From NCBI RefSeq assembly GCF_031755915.1, contig NC_083388.1:15450501-15514500 (forward strand): a DNA stretch of 64,000 bases, given 5' to 3'. The position numbers and the translations under genes are program-made. The notes below the pieces were generated by a model that was not told the DNA's origin, did not search any database, and saw only the letters and a program-made list of their open reading frames with translations. Positions 25,012 to 37,806 of the stretch are shown piece by piece. Origin of the DNA: Ziziphus jujuba. Its lineage: Eukaryota; Streptophyta; Magnoliopsida; Rosales; Rhamnaceae. Numbering within the stretch: the stretch's first letter is position 1; each line of letters begins with the position of its first letter.

Positions 25012-27720
25012 TGTTAGAACCCACCCAAGATTTCTCATTGGAACCTTAAATAAGCCCTAACTGGGGAAACTCTACCGGAATTTCATATGGAAAATCCGAT
25101 AATATATTTCCTAAAGGTTGGACATACCACAAAATTTCTACAAAAAAAAAAAAAAAGAACATTTCTATAAAGCACCACCTTACTCCTCCAATCTTACTAC
25201 AGAAGATTTCCACAAAGGCAGCACTTTAAAATAAAGTAGAACAAGAAACAAGCACAATATTAAATAAAAAATAATCCAACACAGTATACGGATCATAATA
25301 AAGTTTACAACAAGAATAAAATTTAATAAACTAGAGAGATAAGAAAGAAATATTACAAGAAAGAAAAGGAAAGGGAAAAAGGCCTTCTTGGAACTAAGGG
25401 AAAAGGGCTTCTTGGAACTCAGCAACGAAAACAAAATGGTTGCCCCTGAATGATCAACACGTACTACATCTGGGCCTTAGGGAACAAATTTAAAAATAGA
25501 AAAATAACGTGATACTAATAATCCCAATTAGTGATCCAACTACTACATAAAGTATAATGATATAATAATACAATATAAAGGCAATTACTAATAAATAAAT
25601 AAATAAGTGCTTTAAAATAATAAATAAATAAATAAAATTAAGAATTTTCTCTCAAACTTCTCACAATTTCACTCAGTTGGAAAAATTTTCATTTTTAAAT
25701 TATTTTCATAAAATCCGTCATTTTTATATCCCTTAAAATCAAAGAAATAATTAAATAAATAAAATATATATAATTTAAAATTAAAATTAACATTGAAAAT
25801 AATTTGATATCAAATTATTAAATTGGAATAAAAATATGATAAGGTAAAAAAAAATTAATAAATAAAATTTGTATTAGAAAAATTAGCATAAAAACAAAAT
25901 TGACATAATATATAAAATTTTATTAAATAAAAAAAGTAATATTTTAATAAACTTAAAACACAAATCTGAAATAATTAATAAAAATATAATAAAATACATT
26001 TTAAAGCATTTTGTTTCGAAAAATGTGTTAAAAATCAACTTGATGCACTACACTATATACCAAGTCATACCAAGCGGTATTCGACGTCCCAAGTACCACT
26101 ATGACGGAGAGGTTAAAGAGAGAAACCTGCAAACGATCACCTTGGTGTCCCAAAGCATCGATGCTAATAACCAATCACTGTGCAAAATACCTACCAACCT
26201 TTAGGTTTAGAGTTCCCACATTATGACCATACATACTTACATGCTAATTAACAAATACATTACAGAACACCAATATTGTATGGTGCATCTAAAATCATAA
26301 AATCGGAAATACTGCAAATATCAAAAAGTTTATAAAATGCCACTGGGTTTAGTACATTTTTCTAAACCCATAAAATTCACATTTTATTTTAAACCATTAT
26401 TATAAATCCAACAATTTAAATAATTCAAATTTTCTACAATAAATCCAAATCAATAAATATTTAAATGCACAAATATATTCATGACCACAATAATTTAACA
26501 CAAATATTTTTGTTTCTTAAATCCTTAAAATTAATTTATGTAAAAATTACATCCAAACACATGAAATTCATAGATAATTAAATGCACATAAATATATTTT
26601 ATTATGCAAAATAAATTTCACAATAAAGTTTAACAATAAATTAAACGCAATATTTTCTTCAAATCCATAAAATAAATTTATGCATCAAATTTATATATAA
26701 TTCACATATATCTGCATAATAAAATTTAATAACAATTTTTCTCAAATTTTAAACACATATAATACTATTTCAGAAATTCAATTAACACAATATATATAAT
26801 TAAACAGCCCCAAAATAATTTTTGCAAAAGGATCACTCACCTCAAACATGGGAATCACTCGAGATCTCCACAAGATCGGTCCCACGGTTTACATGGATGT
26901 CTAAAATATCAATAACGCATAACACTTATTAAAATAATATTTTAATTAGGTATAATATACATGGTTTACCCGAGGAAGCTAACACAAACGTTATCCAAAA
27001 TACACAAGTTGTATACCAGAATGAAGCTTATAACACAAGGATTACAGATTAGATCTTACCTCTCGAAGATCGAATCGGAGGTGATTGGGATTTAACCAGG
27101 AAGATTGGAAACAAACTGTCCCCGAATCTCCCAATTCGTTGAGATTTGAATGAAACAGATCTCAAGGATGGATTTAGGGAGGTCAAAATAGGGGGGAAAG
27201 GTTATAAGTACTTTATGACCATGTATAAGTCAAAACCAAATTTTATAAGAATAAAAAGTCAAATATGACACCATTTGGATAGTTTGGACCTCAATTTGTT
27301 TCATTTATAATTTTCAGAACCACAACTCAATTTTTGACGTGCTATTAGTTCATGAACTCAGATCGATGCATACTTCACAATGATGCCTCAGTTAATGCAA
27401 AACTCCATCCAGAACAAAAAGTCAATGTGGACCTCACTTGGTCAACATTGGTCAACTCAATCAAACCTGGTCAACACGTGAAAAATTTCAGTGTACTTCG
27501 GGATGAAGTGTTGTAAAATTGTTTCAAAATCCCATAGAAATCAGTTAACTTCCACACCTTTCTTATTACAACTCCAACAATAGGCTAAATTAACTACTTC
27601 CCTCTAATGCAAATTAAATAGAGTTGGTAGAATATCATGAGATGACCTACATAAAAGCATACTTTTTGTAGAATACAAAGTTTTTAAAAAGTAGACCATC
27701 ATTTCCCACTAGTTCCAACA
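25012..27720 (-). mobile_element. LTR-type block inserted in the LINE, Del/Tekay-like on the minus strand
   Basis: The block separates two collinear LINE pieces. Its outer ends, TGTTAGAAC at the left and GTTCCAACA at the right, form a 9-bp inverted repeat with one mismatch and have the TG...CA form of LTRs, but the flanking pentamers (AAATT and GATCC) do not match. Read on the minus strand, the inside shares phrases with the solo LTR at 29565-32022, for example gagttcatgaactaatagca and a ccccctattttg/aaatcc stretch, so at least the centre is a related gypsy LTR. The outer few hundred bases may belong to another LTR into which it inserted. No protein domain is seen. Confidence 0.5.
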
Positions 27721-29564
27721 GATCCCCTCAAATAGTATTTTTTCTTATCCCTTTTAATTTTATTCCAAGCCACCTAATACCTAGATTTGACCATATGGAG
27801 TAAAACCAACAAGTTTAATTTGACCATATGGAGTAAAACCAACAAGTTTATCTAGGCAATTAGCCCCTCATCTATAAAAAGAAAAATACTTAGTGATAAG
27901 CTTTGTGTTCCATTGCCCAAAAGCAGTGATTAACGCCACCACTATGCAGTTCCCCCAAAAGAAGATGCCAATGATGGTCTGAAAAATGAGGAGTATTTAT
28001 CCAATTATCAGCATCAATTTTAACATTCTCACCATTCTCAACCCCGTAGAAACACCCCAAAGAAACAAATCTTCAACCCATAGTAACCCATACCAAATAT
28101 GTCAATAGGAAGAACTCCTTATTGCCTCCATGAAATGACCATTAAGTAAATAACAAGCCTCTATAATATGAACAGCAAAGGAATTCGGGTCCTTCAAACT
28201 TCTCCAAGCTTGTTTTGCAAGAAGAGCTTGGTTGAATTCAAACAAGGAACGAAAACTCAAACCTCCAAAATCTTTGTGATGGCAAAAATACTTTTATCTA
28301 CTCCACTGTATACCCCTCTTCTCTATGATTAGGCCACCAAAATTGCACCATAAGTTCTAGATTTTATTAAGTAAACAAGTTGGTAATTAAAATTAATTCA
28401 TCAAGTTAGCAGGCATAGCCTGAATAATAGCCTTTAGCAGCATTTCCTTTCTTGCCTTGGGGAAAAGTTTGTTCTTCCAACACTAAAACTTTCTCAAAAC
28501 ATGGTATTTTATAAACCCCAAATAAGCTTTGCAGTTCTTACCCTAAAAAATTGGTAAACCCAAATATGTGTCATAAGATGAACTCACAACAATACCCAAG
28601 CTCTTTTTAATATCAACTTGCAAAGTTAAAGGAGTATTAGGATTAAAACTAATCAAAGATTGATCAAGATTAATTTTTTGTCTTGATACATAATCAACAA
28701 GAATATACTTTATGACCATAGACTCATTCAAAGAAGATTTTTCAAACAAAAAATTATCATATGCAAATAAGAGATAAGAAACTACTGGGGTTGTGGGTGC
28801 AATCCGAACACCAAAAAGCATGCCATTATTAAAAACCCATCTAATTAATCATATTAAACCTTCACTATAAAGTAAAAAAACATAAGGAGACAGAGGATCT
28901 CTTTGCCTTAATCCCTAATCCAAGAAAAAGTGACCAAAGGATTTTCCATGAAACAATGTCAAATAAGAAATTGAGAAAATACAATCCTTGATCAAATCAA
29001 CTAACTTTTGATGAAAACCAAGGCGACACATTATACCTTGAAGGAAAGACCATTCAACTCGATCATAGGCTTTACTCATGTCTAGGTTTAAGGTCATCAA
29101 TTGCTCACTCTTCTTTCTACTATGAATATGGTGCATTGAGTCAAAAACCACCTTTACATTGTCAGTAATTTGATGACCAGAGACAAAAGCACTCTGCTCA
29201 TCCGATATAATTGTAGGTAAGATCACCTTTGACTTGTTGGCTAAGGATTTTGCAACAATTTTGTATATGACATTGCATAGGCTAATAAAGCAAAATTCCA
29301 ACACAAGGAATAGATTTCGGACTTTTGGAATAAGAGTGATGAGAATATGATTCCATTTAGAAATATTAGCACCTGTATTCAAAACTTATAAGCATGCCTT
29401 AGTGGCATCTTTCCCCATAACATGCCAAATATTCTAGCAAAAAAAAAGGGTAGGCATCCCATCTTCACTTGAAGCCTTGGTGGTATACATTTGGAAAAAA
29501 GCTCATTTTCACCTTCTCATTAGTAAAAGGAAGAAGAAAATACGAGTGCATCTTGATTGTAACA
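27721..29564 (-). pseudogene. LINE ORF2 reverse transcriptase and following region
   Basis: Minus-strand frame 29382-28915 gives WNHILITLIPKVRN, FISLCNVIYKIVAKSLANK, ISDEQSAFVSGHQITDN and LNLDMSKAYDRVEWSFL, which are successive conserved blocks of plant L1-type RT. After a stop, 28912-28850 has GLRQRDPLSPY-like sequence and 28821-28543 the catalytic region, where the usual FADD is FAYD (28756-28767). From about 28300 to 27900 the translation continues as GGLSFRSLFEFNQALLAKQAWRS and related ORF2 sequence. Stops and frameshifts are frequent. The upstream end is cut by the solo LTR at 29565. Confidence 0.9.
29560..29564. repeat. Target duplication TAACA, left copy
   Basis: It is identical to 32023-32027 and lies directly before the TG start of the solo LTR. 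Confidence 0.85.
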
Positions 29565-32022
29565 TGTGATGTCCCATCCCAAAATTTAAAATTAGAATTT
29601 AAAATTTTATTTGGCTTGACTGTGATTGAATAGTTAACTGCTAGTAAGCCTTAAGTTTTATTTTTTATTGATCAGTAATTTTGGTATGATTAGTAAGTTA
29701 TAGCATAGAGCTCATCGATACGAGTTCGTAAACTAGTAGCACACCTAATTCTTGATTACGATTAGAAAGTTATGGTTCTTAAAAGTTTTTAAATATCATT
29801 ATTTTATCTGTATCCAAATTAGGTGAGGTTTATATCTTTTAGTGGACCCAAGGTTTATAATTATATATACCTCAAGAACCATGACCTCATTGAACAAAGT
29901 GAAAATATCCAAAAGGTCCCAAAAACTCTCACATACCCGATAGACCCCAATTGGACCTACCTACCCGTTCTATTGCTAAATTAGGTTAATATCAGTTTGA
30001 TCTATTTTCGATGTCAATGACCTACACGCACTGGACAGGGCTCTTTCCTTCTAAATTTCTAATCGAACCCTGGAATCTCACGGCCAGCCCCGCCAAACAC
30101 ATTAGGATCGGTCATTCAATACTAACAATGGTGGTTGTTGTGTTTCGTTGCAGTTCAGCCATTTTTCAACCATTTTAGATATACCCTCCCCCTATTTTGG
30201 ACACGCTAAATCCATTGGCACCTTTCATTTGTCAAAATTCTTCATGATTTGAGAGATCCATCAATATTAAGTTTGGTCAAATTTTCTAACGTGTTTTCTA
30301 GCCACCAACGATGTTTTTGGACCAAGATGAACTTAGATTCTTATTGCTCATTCCATAAGTTTTACATTGATATGGAGTTTGTAAATTTTGGATACCATTT
30401 GATAATTTTTCTATTTTGGATCAATTAGTTTAATACAAGATAAATTTGGATTGTGTTTGAACATAATAAAACAAATTGGATGAAATTGAAGTTGGATTAA
30501 TGAAATTAGGTATCAGTGGGATTTAATAGAATGTTTAATTTTAATAAATTGGCTTGAGCGTGAAAAACTTCAATTTTGGATATCGAGTATTTAGGACTCA
30601 CAGTATAATTGGATTGTTTGGTATCCAATTTTAGAATTTTAGAGTTAATAAAGTTATTTTGGGACATTAGTATGCATCCAGTATCTTTGGCTTTGTTGGA
30701 GCCTAAAAAATATTTTATTATTATTTTAAGCATTTGGACTAATACTAGAAGTGATCCGACGGAGGAACTAGCTTAAGTTATGATTTGTGAGTGAACTTTA
30801 TTTTCTGAAATGGTTTTAGGAATTATATGTTTAATTATGTGTGATAGATAAATTGCCTTATTATTATTATTTCTAAAATTATTTGAATTATATGCTTTAT
30901 CACATACCCTAAAATAATTATTTAATTTATCATACTAAGACATACGAAAAGAAATTGTTTGACTTAAATAAATTATGGGTTATGGTTATACAAGTATATA
31001 CATATGTTGGTATATGTGAGAATGTTTTAATATGATGATTATGGGAATTATTTAAATATTTATATAAATATACTAGTTTGTGGGTTATTGTGTACCATAT
31101 TGTACCATGGATATTGATTTGTTGGACTATTGTTACAGGCACTTATTTGACCATCCACTGCTTGATCACATGTTTCTTGAACTTGGATGGGAGGTACTAG
31201 TTTGGAACTCCTCAAGGATGCTGAATGTTGCAGTGACAATTTCTCCCTCCTCCACTAGTCAACGATATACGAAGATACTAGTGTGGTCAGGCGATAGATT
31301 ATAGTAATGCATATGATACACAGGGTTATTTTGGTATACTATGTTACATATAGTTCTTTATATTTTTTATTACAAATAATTATTATTATAACTAGTAAAA
31401 GTATTATTTGATTATAAGGTGGAAGATATTATCTGGTTTTAATTTCATTATTCCATTATTTATAAAATTATTATGCTTTGGATAATTAAGGGTTTTGTGA
31501 AAATTGTTTGTCAAAATAGAAAAATTTTCAAATAGTGAAAATTGTTTTAAGAATAATATTTATTTTCATAATATCTTACTTGTTCACCCACTAAGCTCGT
31601 CTCAACAGTTGATGCATGTTATGTCTAGGCACCATTCCATCATTATCATTTTTGTGTATTTTGTCATTATCGCATCTTCACATTCTATACCCTTTTGCTG
31701 CTGATGTGTTGTCTCTTTCATGCTTTCTTACAAGACTACTATATTTTGTTTTATTTATCCTTGAACTCATTTATTTTCTTTTAGAATGTTCTGGTGGATT
31801 GACCTAATATATATGCTTATTTTTATTTTTATTTTTCTTGAATTGGAAACCTTAATGGATATAAATATGATTTTTAGAATTCCTATTAAAAGAGGTTATT
31901 TTTCTCTTTTAAGCTATTCAGTTATATCCAATTTATGAATAGGTCTCACAAAATTCTCAGTATCGGTTCATTGGGGTTTCTATAGGCGGGGCCATTTTAG
32001 GTGCCTAGAAAGGGTCTTATCA
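29565..32022 (+). mobile_element. Solo LTR, 2458 bp, gypsy (Del/Tekay-like)
   Basis: The unit starts TGTGATGTCCCATCCC, ends GGGTCTTATCA, is flanked by exact TAACA pentamers (29560-29564 and 32023-32027) and interrupts LINE ORF2 between endonuclease and RT. It has no coding domain, primer binding site or internal direct LTR pair, so it is best read as a solo LTR. Length and internal phrases resemble the long LTRs of chromovirus elements. A related sequence lies inverted at 25012-27720. Short open frames at 31080-31807 are not convincing genes. Confidence 0.8.
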
Positions 32023-32027
32023 TAACA
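32023..32027. repeat. Target duplication TAACA, right copy
   Basis: Exact copy of 29560-29564, immediately after the terminal CA of the solo LTR. Confidence 0.85.
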
Positions 32028-33240
32028 CGAGAAGGAATGTTGGCTAAAACATTATTAGCATAATTTGACTTAGAATAAATAAAATGAGCTTTAAAATAGA
32101 GTATAAAGATCTGCTGTATCTCTTGAGGTTACTCCACCCACTGAACATTGAGTTAGTAATTCCAGTAATGATATTCCATACTTTTCAAGCGGATGCTTTC
32201 TGATGAAAATAGCAAGAATTCCTATATCCATTTTTTAGCCAATTAACCCGAGAACATTGATGCCACATAGTTTCTAGGAATTCAACTCACGTTCTAGCAA
32301 ATTAAATCGACCTAAATTCTCCTTCGAAGGCTGCAATTGTTGTTAGAGATTTAACAGAACAAAAGGCAATTCCATGGATAGACAAAAAGAACAATTTTGC
32401 AGCTTCTAACTCACATTGTCCACTCCTAAAACAATACTTCTTGGGTCCCAACAAGTGGATATTGCCTCCTCACAAAGCAGTTCATCTATCTAAGTCGCTT
32501 TAAAGAGAAAACATCACTACGTAGGAAATTCATTCTTGTGCAACAAGCCCGCATATTCTAGAAATAGGGCTTAATGATCCAAACTTGGATAAATGATATG
32601 TCTAACCAAAGCATTGGGCCACCTAGTAAAATCTTGAAAATTCAGAAAAAATCTATCTAGTTAGGCCTTAACATCATTTCACCTTCCAGCCTCTTATTAA
32701 ACCAAGTAAACATATAAACCCATAAAAGGAATTTTGGAAGGAGAACAAGAATATAAAGCATCATGAAAATTCAAGATTTATTGCCTAGGCTGTAAGTTTC
32801 TTCCCAACTTCTCTTCTTGAGACAGTATTTCCTTAAAATCCTTTTGAACCACCCACTCCATATTATTAACTCAAGACAACTGGTGAAGAAGTTCCCAGGA
32901 CTAACCACATCGAGCGGTGTTAGGGTGTCCATGAAAGGAAAGGGGAGTTCATCATTCTTCACAATTATTGCATCAATATGACTAGCTGAAAAGAAAAATG
33001 AATTGAAACTTGCACATATTTTGTCTAAAACAAAGCTAACCCACCGCTTAGCCCTACACAATTCACAGTAAAACGAACTTCAAAAAAGTTCAGCACATGA
33101 ATGCTTTTCAAATTTTTAACGAAACAGTTTTATCTCCATCAAAAAGAAAATAGTAGGCTTTTCATCCCTAAGCAATTTACTTAGGGCACGAAATGTTTAT
33201 GAGTTCCCAAGCCTTTGAACATTATAACTTAACATTTTTC
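32028..33240 (-). pseudogene. LINE ORF2 endonuclease region
   Basis: Read on the minus strand from about 33240, the start of an APE-type endonuclease is visible in broken frames: a CSKAWELI...SKLL-type segment, then KPTIFFLMETK-like sequence. SHIDAIIVKNDELP and PFMDTL follow in the 33061-32771 frame. FTWFNKRLEGEMM lies at about 32715-32675, where the LINE endonuclease normally ends. The remainder to 32028 leads toward RT. Stops and frameshifts are numerous, and the join to RT is cut by the solo LTR. Confidence 0.75.
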
Positions 33241-33259
33241 ATGGCTTATGATGGGGCCA

Positions 33260-34060
33260 TTCCATACAGCTATCATTTTAGAAAAATCAATTCCCTTATT
33301 TACCCATGAAATTCTCAGTTTCTTCTTAAATCACTAGAAAAATGTGCACCAACAGCAATAAATTTACCAACTACAACCTCAGTGGCAATCCAAAGATGTA
33401 CTTTTACCTTTAGCTCTTACTTTCTTCTTCCACCCCTTTAGTGATTTCAAAAACGTGGATCTTTAGGAAAAGGTAGCAACTTTGGAATCTTTCTCTACAG
33501 GTAATGTGTCTACCATATTGGTTACTTCAGCTATTATTGCATCGGTGAAAAGAAATACAATACTTTGATTACTCCCATCATTAACATGCTCCGTAAAAAC
33601 TAATGTTGTGAAGTCCAACATTGGTTAAAAAGGGGAATGAAGCATGCCTTATAAGGCTGTGGATACCTTTCCCTTGTGGACGCATTTTAAACCCGTGAAG
33701 GTTGGATTGTAAGAGGATTCCTCAGTGCCAAAGCGGACAATATTCACATGCGGGTGGTCTGGGCTGTTACAAACATTGCCCCAGTCTATAGAATTGTTAA
33801 TAACAACATCAGTTACAACCTCTTTATTACACCTATTAATGCTCCCATCATTAATAATCTCCTTAGAATTAGACATTGACCATAAACCTATAAAGTTATT
33901 AGTAATAACATCAGTTTCAACCCTTTTATTACCTTCATTAATTACTGTATCATTGCCCAAATCACAACTATTGGTAATTAATAGTTCTGAAATATCAGTA
34001 TTTAATGAGTGGTTTGAGGGAGCCTCATAAATGTTATTATTATGTAATAAAGGCTCCATA
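33260..34060 (-). pseudogene. LINE ORF1 tail and spacer, holding a TRIM solo LTR
   Basis: The minus strand from about 34054 encodes an Asn/Ile/Asp-rich, repetitive segment (LLITNSCDLGNDT, TDVITNNFIGLWS, TDVVINNSIDWGN). After the TRIM solo LTR comes a Lys/Glu-rich piece around 33470-33410. Low-complexity ORF1 tails of this kind precede the endonuclease in plant L1 elements. Position and strand fit the gap between the ORF1 start at 54500-55310 and the endonuclease at 33240. Recognition rests mainly on position. Confidence 0.55.
33607..33771 (+). mobile_element. TRIM solo LTR (same family as 8450-8805)
   Basis: The 165-bp unit begins TGTGAAGTCCAACATTGG and ends GGGCTGTTACA, matching the minus-strand sense of the LTRs at 8450-8594 and 8661-8805 along its length (aaggggaatgaagcatgcc and aaagcggacaatatt are shared, with small changes). 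It is longer than the 145-bp copies by an internal stretch. The flanking pentamers AATGT and AACAT are only partly alike. No interior or second LTR is present, so it is a solo LTR. Confidence 0.85.
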
Positions 34061-34963
34061 GAAAAAATAAAATAAAATAAAAGGAGGCACAAATACCAAG
34101 GATGATTTTAAAGAGAGAAGAAGAAGAATTAGAGAGAGCAAGCCTGGATTGAAGAGGATTGCAGCCTTTCATGAAATTGAAGCATCTAGATTCTTCGACT
34201 AAGTTAGTTTCTTTTCTCTTCCATCTTTTATTCTATAATTTGAATTAGGTTTATTGAATTATTTCTTAAATATTATGTCTTCCTTTATGGATTGTTCTTT
34301 AATTTTTGTTATGGTACTTACTATGAACATGTATAGCTAAATTTCTATCTAGGATTTTGATCAACCTCTACTTAGATGGGTTGATTTTATTTTGCTTTTT
34401 ATCCAATTTTCTTAAATCTTATATTTATTGTTCAATATACTCTGCATTTGAGAATTTGTTTGGATATTGGGTAGATTTATTATTTTTAAACTTGGAAAAG
34501 TTTAATTTGGTGAATTGATCAATAGATTGACATAACCTAAGCCCTAATAATATTAAAAAATTTAAGTGGGAATTGGGTAGCCATAAAAGAGGGGATTTAA
34601 GGCATGAAAACTTAGAAATTTTATAAAGGAATTTCTAATTTTCATTAAGGACTCATAAATTCTAATTTCACTTTGGAAAAAGGGATTAGATTGAATTAGA
34701 ATTTTTCTAGGCTAGAAATTGGATAAAATGTGGTATTTTTTCAACCTAATTAGTCAAACATAGGAAGGATAGAGGGTATATCAAAATCGCAGCTTCTAAG
34801 TTCATTGTAATTCCATTTTAAGTTGTTGAATTATATATTTGTGACTGAATTTCTTTTCTCTTGTCATTATTTAGGTTTAGTTTACAATTCCATTGTTTAA
34901 TTTCTTATCCTGTTTTATTATTATTATTATTTTTAATTTCAATTGCCTCCTTTTGATTGTGTG
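34060..34963 (+). repeat. Gypsy2 5' LTR, left portion
   Basis: From aggaggcacaaatacca (34082) to gattgtgtg (34963) this matches the reverse complement of 51960-51100 almost throughout. The right portion of the LTR continues at 41956 after gypsy1. Its left end abuts an A-rich tract and LINE sequence. Confidence 0.8.
34959..34963. repeat. Target duplication GTGTG, left copy of gypsy1
   Basis: The right copy at 41956-41960 is GAGTA. The uninterrupted site in the inverted block at 51090-51110 reads GTGTGTCTAGA on the minus strand, which supports the 5-bp duplication despite two changes in the right copy. Confidence 0.65.
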
Positions 34964-36697
34964 TGATGAGAATCCGCCCGTACCTAGGGGTGCGCATGGA
35001 CTGGATTGGTTTGATTTTGGACCAAAATACAATCCAATCCATACTGTTTGGTTTACGTAATATAAAATCTAATCCAAACCATGGAAAGCTTTAAACGTAA
35101 ACCAAACCAAACTATTTATGATCGGTTTAGTTTGGATTGGTTAATTGGTTTGAAACTTATGAATCTATTAATATATAATACAAATTTGATGTGGACCATG
35201 CAATGATGCCGAGTCTTGAAGAGCAGAGAATGAACTTAGTGGTGGCGGCAAGCATGTTTAAGGCTTCATATTTTCATTTGGGAATTGGGAATATGTTACA
35301 AAAATATTAAAAATTAAGGGATATGTTAAAAAAATATTAAAAATTAATATATAAGATAAACAAAATATAAAAAATATATAATTTTTTAATTATATAATAT
35401 GTGGTTTGGACTGGAATGGGTTTTAATCTTCAAAACTAAACCAATCAAATCCAAACAATTTTTGATATTTTTGAACCTAATCCAATTCAATTTATGTGAA
35501 AATCCAATCCAAACCGCTAAAAATGGATTGGATTGGACAGGTTGAGCGGGTTGGATTGGATTTTGCCCACTTCTACCCGTACCCGTACAACTGACTACTC
35601 GCTGAGGTGTTGATCCAAGGCAAATGAAGACAGGGCCAATCACCAGGGCACAGCTAAGAGATTCAAGGACAACCTAGTTAGCTTTATACAAGGTGTGATT
35701 CAAATTCAAGGGGGTATGACCATACCCGAAGATCCAAAGCCCGTCTTATGCATCCAAGTTATGAAGGCGGAAATGGACCTGGCAAGCTGTTCTGATGCAT
35801 TTATGGATCCTGGATAGTCAGGAATTAATTTGTTGACTTATGAATGAGATTGAGCAATCCAAGAGACCATGAAATCGTGTCAAGGCAGAAGCAAGATGGA
35901 CCAAACATCACATTTGCGCACAAGACTCCATTTGGTCGAAAATCATCCAATTTGGCGTTGACTTTGACTTCTTTTGTTAATCAAGTAAGTTTGACATATT
36001 CCAATCAAGCATAATGTATGGGAATCAATATTAATCCTATTTGGCATCCTACATGGTATATTGAAGCTGATTTAGAGCCCAAGCTAGATGCTGATTGGAC
36101 AAAGACAGCTTAGTTTGAAAACTAGTCAACTAGTTTTCTAATTTGAACATTTGAATTTTGTTTTAGGAAATAGTCTTTATTTTTGTTTTTATTTATTTAT
36201 TTTCTAGAAACTTTACTTTAGGAAAGTTATAATTTTTTATCATTTTGATTGTAAATTAATTAATTCTTATTTCAAAATTAGGAAATTAATTAATATAAAT
36301 TAGATTAGGAAAGGGTATAAAATTTGGCAATTTCCTTTTTGTTCACCAATGTTGGCCGATTTTACCTAGCTAAATTAGGGTTTTTGTTTTATGAATTTAT
36401 CGTATTTAAGGGCCTATTTTTCAATGGAATGGTAACTTAGATTATTATTCAAAAAATTATTTGTGAGAAGAATTCTCTATGCTCTCTTTGAACACCTAAA
36501 ACACTTAATGGAGATCAAGTGTTTTAGTTTGACTTATCAATAGGATTTCTCTCACTTGTTGTAGCGTCTTCATCATATACCAAGGTTTCTAATCATAATT
36601 TTATTAAGGGTTAAGGTGACCATTAAAATTTGAACTTAATTGTGATCCGAGCTAATATAATATGGGTTTAAGAGCAAGTTGACCTAGGTTTGTATCA
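34964..36697 (+). repeat. Gypsy1 5' LTR, interrupted by a hAT element
   Basis: It starts TGATGAGAATCC and ends TTTGTATCA. Without the 591-bp hAT element and its 8-bp duplication it is 1135 bases and aligns with the 3' LTR and with the solo LTR at 20485, with obvious divergence. Confidence 0.9.
34985..35575. mobile_element. hAT-like MITE, 591 bp, with perfect 8-bp TSD
   Basis: The ends are TAGGGGTGCGCATGG and GCCCACTTCTA. The octamer CCCGTACC occurs on both sides (34977-34984 and 35576-35583) without change. The interior repeats ggattggattgg/ccaatccaaacc-type motifs that can fold back on each other, and no transposase is encoded. The flanking LTR sequence is continuous when the element and one octamer are removed. 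Its termini resemble the hAT copies at 4566 and 48586, but the body differs. Confidence 0.9.
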
Positions 36698-36699
36698 TT

Positions 36700-36711
36700 T
36701 GGTATCAGCGC
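36700..36711 (+). other. Gypsy1 primer binding site
   Basis: TGGTATCAGCGC begins two bases after the 5' LTR and matches the tRNA-iMet-type site except for one base. Confidence 0.8.
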
Positions 36712-37806
36712 TGAATTTTGTTTAGGTTTGATCTATCTTATTTGTTTCATTTTGTTTTGTGTTAGTCTGCAATTTTAGCATGAGGTTAAGGTTGCTTCTA
36801 TCTTCTTCACGTTCTGCATAAAAAAAAAAAAGATTTTTTTTCTTCATAGCCAAATTTGTTCTTTATTTTATCTAAATTTTTGCTTGCTAGTTTATTGGTT
36901 GTTTTGCATTTTAGTTCTTAATAATTTGGGTTATTGTTGATTTTTCTTTTCTGTTTTAATTTTAAATTAGTTTCATTCATATATTTTTTTTTTCACAAAA
37001 AAAAAAAAGGAGTTTGAGAACATATTGCATAAAATCTATAAATTTCTGCAATTTGTTTTTGTTGAAAGTTTGTCCGGGGTTTGGTGGAAATCTGGCATTT
37101 GGAATTACAATTTTGGTGTTGTTTCTTGCTGCTAGAGTTTGTATTTACAATTTGTGAGTGATTTAAAAAAAAAAAATCTGCACATAGACCGTTTTGTGGA
37201 AGGTTGAAAAATTGAGTTTGTTTTGGTGTGGAATTTCAATTGTAATTATTTGGAGTTGCTGTTATTCATTCTATATAGCTGCTGGAGATTTGAATTTTGG
37301 GTGCTAAAATTATTTGGATTAAAATTGGTAAAGAATTTGGAATAAAACTTAAGATTACAAGAACTACAACCAACAACCATTCCATATTTTGTTCAAAATT
37401 GTTCTTGTTCGTTGTTTGAATCTCTTTCCTAAATTTTATCCTTGAATTTTTGATTTCTTGATATTCTGGTCTGCTCCTTATTAATTTCAAAAATTGCTTG
37501 TTGATTTACCTTATTTTTCGTTAGTTAGGCCGAGATTAGGTTTTCTCAATTCTCTCGATATTTGTTTGTTTTAGATGCTATTTTGTTGATAAGTTTAATT
37601 AAGGTATACTTGTGATCTAGTTGCTGTTTTGTGTGTGTTTTAATTAACTTTGAGATATTTCTTTGAGTAGAAAAGATAAGAAAGTGTGAGTTTAAAAGAG
37701 GGTTAAAAACCGAAACTAGTGTATAAACACGAGTGTTGAGACCTTGTTTAAATGAAACAAGTGAGGGAATGATTTTGGTAAGGATTTTTGCATTATTTAA
37801 ACTAAC
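36712..37806 (+). other. Gypsy1 untranslated leader
   Basis: T-rich leader between the primer binding site and gag, with A runs at 36822-36832, 36998-37009 and 37167-37178. No protein-coding stretch is seen. Confidence 0.6.

Noticed and set aside
25180..25434. Hydrophobic 84-residue open frame
   Set aside because: It lies within an LTR-type block and consists of Phe/Leu/Ser strings from T/C-rich DNA.
33649..34092. Continuous 147-residue minus-strand frame as a single protein
   Set aside because: It runs from LINE-derived sequence straight into the TRIM solo LTR, so its last part is a translation of an LTR.
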